From Planctomycetota bacterium (GTDB lineage Bacteria; Planctomycetota; Planctomycetia; Pirellulales; Pirellulaceae): a DNA stretch of 8,589 bases. Shown piece by piece: positions 1-6,500 of the stretch. The DNA lies in the NCBI GenBank assembly GCA_019347795.1, contig JAHWKS010000166.1, positions 1-8,589 on the forward strand, written 5' to 3'. The position numbers were made by a program, and so were the translations under genes. Below the pieces are notes generated by a model, which was not told the origin of the DNA, searched no databases, and saw only the letters and a list, made by a program, of their open reading frames with translations. Positions within the stretch are counted from its first letter, which is position 1. Each line of letters opens with the position of its first letter.

Positions 1-434
1 GTGTTCACGCCCGCGATCTTGGCCAGCACCTCGACCACCTCCGGATGCCCCAGCGTCCGCCGCCGGTTGATGTTGCACCCCGGATTGGTGCGCTTGCGGT
101 ACTCGTCGATCACCTTGCGGGCGGCGATTGTGGCCATCAGCTTCACGAGCTGACGCGGGTCGTGGATTTCCTCGATTCGCTCCGCCGGCATCTGGATCAG
201 GGACTTCCAGGCCGACTGGACGAAGTCCTCCGAATCGAACATCGGCCGCAGCGAGTCGGCCAGCTTCTTCTGCACGACGGCCCGAATGTGAGGACCGTAG
301 GTGTCGATCAACTCCTGAGCCGCGACGGAAGATCCGCCCCGCATCTCGGCCAAGAGCTGCTCCAACCGGCCGGGTCGTGTTTTTTCTGCCGCTACGGGTG
401 TGTCCGCCTCTTGATGATCCGCGGCCGCAGTCAT
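1..434 (-). CDS. ECF-type RNA polymerase sigma factor, N-terminal part (runs off the left edge)
   Basis: The minus strand is open from ATG at 434 to the window edge, giving 144 complete codons without a stop. The peptide has a charged N-terminal tail (about 1-22) and then a sigma-70 region 2 fold. The helix beginning LEQLLAEMRGG (24-34) is followed by the -10-recognition/core-binding segment FDSEDFVQSAWKSL (66-79), then KLMATIAARKVIDEYRKR (98-115), which matches region 2.3/2.4. The DFVQS-W form is common in ECF factors of planctomycetes (family knowledge). Region 4, the -35-binding helix-turn-helix, should lie to the left of the window and cannot be checked. ATG 434 is the first in-frame ATG upstream of region 2 and gives a normal-length tail; no Shine-Dalgarno sequence precedes it. 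The protein is a different subtype from the sigma factor at 2733-3350. The sigma assignment is secure; its regulon and partner are unknown. Confidence 0.88.
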   Translation of the reverse strand, partial: MTAAADHQEADTPVAAEKTRPGRLEQLLAEMRGGSSVAAQELIDTYGPHIRAVVQKKLADSLRPMFDSEDFVQSAWKSLIQMPAERIEEIHDPRQLVKLMATIAARKVIDEYRKRTNPGCNINRRRTLGHPEVVEVLAKIAGVN

Positions 435-563
435 GATGGCCTCGAGGGGAAAGCTTGCGCCACGCGCACGGGGACGATCAGGGAAAATCACAACGCCAAC
501 GCGGGTCTCCTACAACTTGCGCAATTCATTCCATTTTCAGCGAGCATCCTACCGCACCGCCCC

Positions 564-583
564 CAAAACCGCAAACGGTTTTG
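564..583 (-). terminator. Hairpin just after the acetyltransferase gene, possible terminator
   Basis: CAAAACCG (564-571) and CGGTTTTG (576-583) form a perfect 8-bp stem with a 4-base loop. It begins 7 bases beyond the stop codon of the acetyltransferase, which is the right place for a transcription end. On the minus strand the four T residues lie inside the 3' arm and are followed by a G run rather than a free U tract, so it is not a classical intrinsic terminator. It may be a weak or bidirectional terminator or an RNA-stabilising hairpin. Confidence 0.4.
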
Positions 584-590
584 CAGACCT

Positions 591-1163
591 CTACTCCGGC
601 GGCGATTTGCGCATGTCGAACTCGTGGCGCAGCAGGCCGTAGGCCACGAGGTCGTGGAAGCGGCACCACTTTTTGACGTGGTGGCGGAGGAGTCCCTCGC
701 GGCGCATCCCGATCTTCTCCATCACCCGGCCTGAGGCGGCGTTGCCCACCAGGTAGTGCGCCACGATGCGGTGCAGGTCGTAGGCCTCGAAGGCGTAGCG
801 GACGACCTCGCGGGCGGCCTCGGTGGCGTAGCCGTGGCTCCAGTAGGGGCGGGCGATCCAGTAGCCGAGCTCTCCCCGCTCATGCGAACGGTTGATCTCC
901 ACGCCCGCGGCGCCGATGAGCACCTCCTCGGCGGCGAGAACGATCGCAAACGCGACCCCTTTCCCCTCGGCGAAGCGCTCGGGATGCGTCTTGATCCAAT
1001 CCTCGGCCATGCCCTCCTCGTACGGATGCGGGATCCGCAGCGTGGTGGCGGCCACGTCCCGATCTCCGGCCAGCTCCCGCACCCGCGGCGCGTCGGCCAG
1101 GGTGAAAGGACGAAGCACAAGCCGCTCGGTGCGAAGCTGCGGGATCGTGCGGTCGTCGGACAT
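591..1163 (-). CDS. GNAT-family N-acetyltransferase, RimJ/RimL type
   Basis: This 190-residue protein has the normal length and order for a RimJ/RimL-like acetyltransferase, which transfers acetyl from acetyl-CoA to an amino group. RTERLVLRPFTLADA (11-25) is the usual first strand and helix. GELGYWIARPYWSHGYATEA (97-116) holds the strand before the acetyl-CoA site and the pyrophosphate-binding turn WSHGYA. NAASGRVMEKIGMRREG (141-157) is the typical C-terminal helix and substrate-side segment, followed by the HDLVAYGLLRHEF strand (170-182). ATG 1163 gives the expected N-terminus. No Shine-Dalgarno sequence is apparent. The substrate could be a ribosomal protein N-terminus, another protein or a small amine; the sequence does not decide. 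It lies downstream of the hypothetical gene at 1373-2215 on the same strand, but a gap of about 210 bases with a large inverted repeat argues against tight operon coupling. Confidence 0.9.
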   Translation of the reverse strand: MSDDRTIPQLRTERLVLRPFTLADAPRVRELAGDRDVAATTLRIPHPYEEGMAEDWIKTHPERFAEGKGVAFAIVLAAEEVLIGAAGVEINRSHERGELGYWIARPYWSHGYATEAAREVVRYAFEAYDLHRIVAHYLVGNAASGRVMEKIGMRREGLLRHHVKKWCRFHDLVAYGLLRHEFDMRKSPPE

Positions 1164-1233
1164 CGGGAACTTAGGAACTGTGAGTCAAAGCCGGGGGAGA
1201 GATCGACGACGGTCGGACGAGTTGGACGGGGAA

Positions 1234-1265
1234 GGAGTGATGGAGTATTGGAGTAATGGAGTGAT
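1234..1265. repeat. Octamer tandem array, left (inverted) arm
   Basis: Four consecutive 8-base units read GGAGTGAT, GGAGTATT, GGAGTAAT and GGAGTGAT, followed by GGG. They are the reverse complement of the units in the array at 1308-1379, so the two arrays face each other across a spacer of about 36 bases. The two middle units are degenerate and the outer two match the consensus. The array lies between the acetyltransferase start and the stop of the upstream gene and is not part of a credible CDS. Confidence 0.85.
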
Positions 1266-1307
1266 GGGTAGGAGTCCCGGCGACTCGGGTACTCAGCCTC
1301 CTCCCCC

Positions 1308-1379
1308 ATCACTCCATCACTCCATCACTCCATCACTCCAACACTCCAACACTCCATCACTCCAACACTCCATCACTCT
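1308..1379. repeat. Octamer tandem array, right arm, running into the 3' end of a gene
   Basis: Nine consecutive 8-base units occur. Five begin ATCACTC and alternate with AACACTCC variants (1340, 1348, 1364 being the AAC type); the final unit ends in T instead of C. With the left arm it forms a nearly complete 35-bp stem (1234-1268 with 1305-1339, three mismatches) around a 36-base loop. The last unit supplies the TGA stop (1373-1375) of the hypothetical gene on the minus strand. Transcripts of either strand could fold here, so the structure may act as a terminator or processing hairpin. No CRISPR-like spacers are present. Confidence 0.88.
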
Positions 1380-2215
1380 TCGGCGGTCGGCGGTCGGTGT
1401 TTCTCGTAGAACTGCGTCAGATCGAAGCCTCCCTTCTGCTCGTCCTCGAGGAGCTTGATCCGCGTCTCCAGCCGTTCAATACGACGCGCCAATTGGGGAA
1501 CAAGTTCGGGGGTCGGATCATGCTTCGGAGGGCGCGGCGCCTGCGGATACCCCAGTTGCCGCTGCAGTGCGGCGAACAGGTACAGCGGATCCTTGCGGCG
1601 GTTCGCCCATGCGATCCTCCCCTCGCGGGCGCCGAAGAGCACGGGCTTCTCGGGCTGATCGATCGCCTTTCCGCGGCGGGCGGCGTCCTGCAGGTAGAGC
1701 TCGCTCCGCACGTAGAGCATATCGGCGAAGTCGATCACGCCCACCTGCCGCCGCACCGTCAGGATCCACTCCTTCCAGTCTTCGTTGTAGATCGGGTCCT
1801 CGGCGATCGCCGCCAGCCCGCGGTCGTACCGCAGGCGATTGCGGCAGAGGACCTCGAACTGATAGAGAAAAATCCCCTGCCGCGTCACTTCCCTGGCCCG
1901 GTAGCCGGCCTCCTCGCGCAAGACGGCCATGGCGACCCGCATGTCGAACCGTCCCCGCTCCTCCTCCGCCTCGCGGACGATGTACGCCTGGAACGGCGTG
2001 AAGTAGTGCTTGATGCGGGCCATCGCCGGGGCAAAGACGCCGGCGTGCTTCATCTCGCTGAGCAGAAAGCTGATGGCCATCGGCAGCTTGGTGGTCGCCA
2101 GCACCTCCTGCCGAAGCTGCAGAAAGAGGTCCTGCATCGGCAGATTCTCCCGCAACCGCTCCCCAAGGATGCGGAAGAAGTACTCCTGCTCGACGTATTC
2201 CTCTCGCTCAAGCAC
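1373..2215 (-). CDS. Hypothetical protein, helical with C-terminal coiled coil
   Basis: I do not recognise a named domain; the sequence resembles hypothetical proteins seen in planctomycetes (memory only, not verified). The frame is open back to 2356. The first 47 codons of that longer reading translate a heptamer DNA repeat (SSFVLRPSSFVLSS), so I place the start at GTG 2215, giving 280 residues beginning VLEREEYVEQEYFF. The body is rich in charged helices. It contains the segments LPMAISFLLSEMKH, HYFTPFQAYIVREAEEE, YQFEVLCRNRLRYDRGL and GVIDFADMLYVRSELYL, then DPLYLFAALQRQLGYP. Residues about 236-263 (QLARRIERLETRIKLLEDEQ) form a coiled coil before a short acidic tail. There is no signal peptide or membrane segment, so it is probably cytoplasmic. 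No Shine-Dalgarno sequence precedes the GTG. The stop codon lies inside the octamer repeat array. Confidence 0.78.
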   Translation of the reverse strand: MLEREEYVEQEYFFRILGERLRENLPMQDLFLQLRQEVLATTKLPMAISFLLSEMKHAGVFAPAMARIKHYFTPFQAYIVREAEEERGRFDMRVAMAVLREEAGYRAREVTRQGIFLYQFEVLCRNRLRYDRGLAAIAEDPIYNEDWKEWILTVRRQVGVIDFADMLYVRSELYLQDAARRGKAIDQPEKPVLFGAREGRIAWANRRKDPLYLFAALQRQLGYPQAPRPPKHDPTPELVPQLARRIERLETRIKLLEDEQKGGFDLTQFYEKHRPPTAEE

Positions 2216-2227
2216 GGATGAAAGCAC

Positions 2228-2272
2228 GAAAGAGGAAGGACGAAGGACGAAGGACGAAAACCGACGAAGGGC
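2228..2272. repeat. Heptamer tandem repeat upstream of the hypothetical gene
   Basis: Three perfect GAAGGAC units (2235-2255) are flanked by degenerate copies: GAAAGAG at 2228, GAAAACC at 2256, and a GACGAAGGGC tail. On the minus strand it reads TTCGTCC-like and gives an SSFVLRPSSFVL-type translation, which is a known source of falsely extended N-termini in planctomycete annotation (recollection). It occupies the gap between the two minus-strand hypothetical genes, about 13 bases before the GTG start at 2215, and so lies within the 5' leader or promoter region. Confidence 0.8.
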
Positions 2273-2318
2273 GAGGAAGATTGGCTCGCGTCGATTCCTC
2301 CTATCATAGCGTGGCGGC

Positions 2319-2663
2319 TCAACCGGCACGATTCGACATCGGCTGCGACGCCTCAACTCCGAAAGGCGTGGTAGGCGGAGTAGATGTAGCGGAGGGGCCG
2401 TCCTCGGCGATCAGGTCTTGCCAGCCGCCGTGCGACCAGAGATGGCGGGTCTGGTCGTCAGCCAGCCCGGCGAATACGGCCGGCTCGATCGCCTCGACCA
2501 TGCAGAAGAGGAGAATCGGACCGCGGACGGCGCGGTAGTTCGAGCAGTCGTGCGTGTTGATGAACCGCCGCACCAGGAGCGCCAGGTCGTCTTCCTGTCG
2601 GCGGTCGTGGGCGTAGTTCTCCTGGGCGTCGGACGAGCGGACAGGACTTCTGCGGCGCGACAT
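2319..2663 (-). CDS. Small hypothetical protein, probable frameshift near its C-terminus
   Basis: This is an unrecognised 114-residue reading from ATG 2663. Residues 1-90 look coding: codons strongly prefer G or C in third position, and the peptide is well mixed (DDLALLVRRFINTHD, ILLFCMVEAIEPAVFAGL, RHLWSHGGWQDLIAEDGP). After residue 90 the quality drops to SATSTPPTTP. In the adjacent frame the DNA instead reads R-Y-I-Y-S-A-Y-H-A-F-R-S and stops at 2353-2355. One extra C opposite the GGGG run at 2394-2397 would join the two parts into a protein of about 102 residues ending there. The break may be a homopolymer sequencing error or a real mutation. No signal peptide or membrane segment is clear. 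It is divergent from the sigma factor that starts at 2733, so the two may share a promoter region. Function unknown. Confidence 0.55.
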   Translation of the reverse strand: MSRRRSPVRSSDAQENYAHDRRQEDDLALLVRRFINTHDCSNYRAVRGPILLFCMVEAIEPAVFAGLADDQTRHLWSHGGWQDLIAEDGPSATSTPPTTPFGVEASQPMSNRAG

Positions 2664-2732
2664 TGAGTACGGTGCGGCGGCGTGCTAGATTCGATCCACC
2701 GGTTTGCGGTTGCCTCCGTTAACTATATCTTT

Positions 2733-3350
2733 ATGGACTTCCACTCCCAAACGGGTTCGGCGGCGCCGCTCTCGACTTCAACGGGGCTGCTTGAGGGCGC
2801 CAAAGGGCATGACCCGGAAAGCTGGCGCCGGCTGACGCACATCTACGGACCGCTGGTCTATCGCTGGATCCGCCAGTGCGGTCTGCAAGCGGGCGATGCG
2901 GCCGATGTGGCCCAGGAGGTGTTCTGCGCCGTCTGGACCGGGCTGGAGAATTTTCGCAAGGAGCGCCCGGGCGACTCTTTCCGGGCGTGGCTGTGGACCA
3001 TCACTCGCAACAAGATCCGCGATTACGGCCGGCGGCGGGCCGCGTCGCCGCCGCCCCCCGGCGGAGACGATGCCCAGCGGCGATTGGAGCAAATCCCGGA
3101 AGCCCCGCCCGACCAAAGCACCGCCGCTCCCGAGCGCGGCGCGGCCGGCGAGGCGATCCACCGCTGCGTCGAGCTGGTGCGAGCCGAGTTCGAGCCGCGC
3201 ACCTGGCAGGCGTTCTGGCAGACGGCGGTGGAAGGCCGCACGGGCGCCGAGGCCGCCGAGGATCTGGGGATCAGCGTGGGGGCGGTCTACATGGCCAAGT
3301 CCCGCGTCCTGCGGCGGTTGCGCGAAGAGCTGGAAGGCCTGGTGGACTGA
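2733..3350 (+). CDS. ECF RNA polymerase sigma factor, kinase-associated planctomycete type
   Basis: A complete ECF sigma factor of 205 residues from ATG 2733. Region 2 covers about residues 16-100: GLLEGAKGHDPESWRRLTHIYGP, then AGDAADVAQEVFCAVW (core binding), then SFRAWLWTITRNKIRDYGRRR (-10 recognition). A Pro/Gly/Asp-rich linker follows (about 104-135). Region 4 comprises FEPRTWQAFWQTAVEGRTG and the helix-turn-helix AAEDLGISVGAVYMAKSRVLRRL. It directs RNA polymerase to alternative promoters; its targets are unknown. An in-frame GTG at 2682 would add 17 residues, but ATG 2733 fits the usual short N-terminus better. No Shine-Dalgarno sequence is present; the AT-rich stretch before the ATG may be a -10 element. 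The kinase with an anti-sigma-like zinc finger follows 191 bases downstream on the same strand. Sigma-kinase pairs of this type are well known in planctomycetes, and phosphorylation of an ECF factor by a linked Ser/Thr kinase is established in Vibrio (EcfP/PknT). Control here is inferred. Confidence 0.93.
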   Translation: MDFHSQTGSAAPLSTSTGLLEGAKGHDPESWRRLTHIYGPLVYRWIRQCGLQAGDAADVAQEVFCAVWTGLENFRKERPGDSFRAWLWTITRNKIRDYGRRRAASPPPPGGDDAQRRLEQIPEAPPDQSTAAPERGAAGEAIHRCVELVRAEFEPRTWQAFWQTAVEGRTGAEAAEDLGISVGAVYMAKSRVLRRLREELEGLVD

Positions 3351-3439
3351 TCTGCCCCGCCGCCGCGAGCGTCAGAAAAAAAGTCGTGTGAGGGTGTTTC
3401 GTTATTGGATATATGGTCCGCCAGACTGCCTCTGACAGA

Positions 3440-3490
3440 TTGGAGTTCAGCCTTTAGGCTGTCCAGAGCACGCTAAAGCGTGAACTCCAA
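3440..3490. repeat. Two-hairpin palindromic (REP-like) element in the sigma-kinase leader
   Basis: The outer arms TTGGAGTTCA (3440-3449) and TGAACTCCAA (3481-3490) are perfect 10-base inverted repeats. They enclose two hairpins: CAGCC-TTTA-GGCTG (3448-3461) and CACGC-TAAA-GCGTG (3469-3482), joined by TCCAGAG. The hairpin stems share two bases with each outer arm, so the outer stem and the inner hairpins are partly alternative folds. The loops TTTA and TAAA are reverse complements. It lies 90 bases after the sigma stop and 51 bases before the kinase start, so it could act on the joint transcript as an attenuator, processing site or stability element. Similar sequences occur as dispersed repeats in planctomycete genomes (recollection only). 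Confidence 0.85.
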
Positions 3491-3529
3491 CTTGTCGCTC
3501 GACTCCGGAAAAAAAACCACAGCCTGACC

Positions 3530-3534
3530 AGAGG
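3530..3534 (+). promoter_or_regulatory. Ribosome binding site of the kinase gene
   Basis: AGAGG lies 7 bases before ATG 3542, a good Shine-Dalgarno match and spacing. It supports this start, which places the zinc-finger motif at residues 31-38. It is the clearest ribosome binding site in the window. Confidence 0.6.
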
Positions 3535-3541
3535 TTTCCCC

Positions 3542-6500
3542 ATGATCCGCACCACCTGTCCCGGCCGCGATGATTTGCTCTCCTTCAGCCTGGGAAAACT
3601 GCCGGACGACGCGTCGGACCAGGTCGCCCGGCACCTTGATGACTGTCCCGAGTGCCGCACGGCCATTGAGACCCTCAGCGACGCGGGGGACACGGTGGCC
3701 GTCTCGCTCCGGGGCACGGTTCGCGAAAACGTCTTCGCCGAAGAGCCGGAGTGGCGGCAGGCGTTGGCCTTCATTCAAGAGATCGGCCGCAGCGAAGCGT
3801 CCGTCGGGGCGTCCGGTCGCCCCCCGCTGGCGACCGTGCGCGACTATCGCCTGTTGGAAGAGATCGGCCACGGCGGGATGGGCACGGTCTACAAGGCCGA
3901 GCACGTGCGGCTGAAGCGGATCGTCGCGTTGAAACTCCTCCCGGAAAACCGCCTGAAAGAGGCGCACGCCGTGGCCCGTTTCGCCCGCGAGATGGAAGCG
4001 GTCGGCCGGCTGGAGCATCCGCACATCGTGCGAGCGATGGATGCCGGCGAGCACGACGGACTGCACTACCTGGTGATGGAGTTTGTGCCCGGCCTGGACC
4101 TTTCGCGGCTGGTGCACCGGCATGGGCCGCTTTCCGCGGCCGACGCCTGCGAGATCGCCCGGCAGGCGGCCGTCGGACTCCAGCACGCCCACGAGCACGG
4201 CCTGATCCATCGCGACGTGAAGCCGTCCAATCTGATGCTCACCCCCGCGGGCGAAGTGAAGATTCTCGATCTGGGACTCGCACTCTTTGGCGAGCGCCCC
4301 GACGCCGAGACCGAGCTGACCAATTCGGGGCAGCTCATGGGGACGGTCGACTACATGGCGCCCGAGCAGGCGGACGACAGCCACCTGGTAGACATTCGGG
4401 CCGACATCTACAGCCTGGGCGCCACGCTCTACAAGTTGCTCTGCGGCGCGGCCGCATTCGACGGCGCCAAATACCCCACGCCGATTCGCCGGATCGGCGC
4501 TCTCCTGACCCACAACCCGCAGCCGATCGCCGAGCGCCGCGACGACGTTCCTGTCGAACTCGCCGCCGTCGCGCATCGCATGCTGGCCCGCGACCCGAAC
4601 GACCGGTTCTCCACGCCGGCCGAAGTCGCGGCGGCGTTGGCGCCGTGGACCGCGGGCGCCGATTTGCCCGGGCTGGTGGAGCGCGCGTCGCTCGGCTCGC
4701 CGCTCAGCCCGACCGTCGCCGCCGGCAGCACGGAGGACATGTCGCGGTCGCTCTTGGACGATACGGAAGCGCCCGCCGTCCCCGCGCCGCCGCCGACGGC
4801 CGCCCCCACCGCGTCGCTGCCATTGTGGCACGGCTCTCCGAGCCGTGATTCCACGACACGGAGTGTCGTGCCACTTTCAGTCCGTCCGCGGCGTTTTGTT
4901 CTCACGGCCGCCGCCGCGGCGCTGGCCCTGTTGGGCGTGCTGGCCGCCGGCGCCTTCGCCGTGCGGATCGCCACCGACAAGGGAGAGCTAGTGATCGAAA
5001 GCACGGAGCCCGGCGTCGAGGTGACCATCCGCCGCCACGACGGCCAATCGCGCGACCTGGAGCTAAGCCAAGGCCGCAATGAGACGACCATCCGCTCGGG
5101 CGAGTACGAGGTCATCCTCAAAGGCGCCGACACCGACGGCCTCCGAGTGGAGAATAACCGCTTTACCCTCACCCGCGGCGCCGAAGCGGTCGTGCGGATT
5201 TACAGCGCCGTGGCCGGAAGCGAGCATCCGGATAAGGCGAACGGCACGCGTCGGCCTACCGGGGACGCCGTGGCGAATGAGCCCTCTAGCGCACCGCGCT
5301 GGCAGCCCACGCCCGAGCAGCAGGCGTTCTTCGACCGCGTGGCGAAGTTGCCGGCGGAGGAGCAGGTGGCGGCGGTGCGCGGGATGCTGATGGAGGTCAA
5401 CCCCGGCTTTGACGGGAAAGTCGAACACGAGATCGAGGCTGGACATGTCGTCGAGATCAAATTCCTGACGGACCAGGTGACCGAGATCTGGCCCGTGCGG
5501 GCGCTGGCGAAGCTGGAATCGCTCTGGGGCAACGGAACGCCTGAGAGGAAGGGTCACCTGTCGGACCTCAGGCCGCTGGCCGGCATGCCGCTGCGTCGGC
5601 TGGAGCTTTCCGATACACGTGTGAGGGACCTGTCGCCGCTCGCGGGCATGCCACTGACGTCGGTCGTCTTCGTGCGCACGCCGATTGCCGACCTCTCGCC
5701 GTTGGCGGGAATGGCACTAACGCATCTAGACTGCGGCCACACTCGGGTGTCGGACCTGTCGCCGCTACGGGGAATGCCTCTGCAAGAGCTTTCTCTCATC
5801 CGGTGTCGGATCAGCGACGACGACCTTGCGCTGCTCCAAGACCGGACGGAACTGACGAAGCTGAATCTGCACGACAGCACGGGCTTCTCCGAGGAGGCCC
5901 TTCGACGCTGCCTGCCCCGCCTCACGAGGCTGCGGGAGCTCCAGTTGAACGGTACGGTGGTCAGCGACCGTACGATCGCGTCGTTGACGGCGCTGCCGCT
6001 CGTGCATCTGGGGGTGCACCATAAAGAGGTTTCAGACGAGAGCATCGGGCCCTTGAGCACCATGCGGACACTCAAGGAGCTGTATCTATGGGGGACGGCG
6101 GTCACTTCGCAGGGTGTCGAGGCCCTGCGACGCGCGCTGCCGGACTGCCGCATCGACTGGCCGCCGGCGCCGGCGGGGACGTGGCAGCCCACGCCCGAGC
6201 AGCAGGCGTTCTTCGACGGCGTGGCGAAGCTGCCGGCGGAGGAGCAGGTGGAGGCGGTCCGCGCGAAGCTGATGGAGGTCAACCCGGAGTTCGACGGGAA
6301 AGTCGAACATCGGATCGTCCACAAGCACGTGACCGAGTTGCGTTTCCTCATGGAAAACGTGACCGAAATCTGGCCCGTGCGGGCGCTGGCGAAGCTGCAA
6401 TCGCTGGGGTACAGCGGCGCGTACGGCCAGGGGCGGTTGTCGGACTTGGAACCTCTCGCGGGGATGCCGCTGTCAGAACTGTACCTTCACGGTACTCGCG

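Noticed and set aside
45..734. 229-codon plus-strand open frame
   Set aside because: It is antisense to the sigma factor fragment and then to the acetyltransferase, both with recognisable domains.
1308..1379. CRISPR array
   Set aside because: Units are 8 bases with no spacers and no cas genes; it is a simple tandem repeat.
1397..2221. 274-codon plus-strand open frame
   Set aside because: It is antisense to the hypothetical gene at 1373-2215, whose peptide is clearly more protein-like.
2682..2732. Upstream GTG start for the sigma factor
   Set aside because: It would add 17 residues before the usual short N-terminus and would cover the likely promoter; ATG 2733 is preferred though not proven.
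3473..4831. 452-codon open frame on the minus strand opposite the kinase
   Set aside because: It lies antisense to the conserved kinase domain and its translation is Arg/Gly-rich without domain features; it is a high-GC shadow frame.
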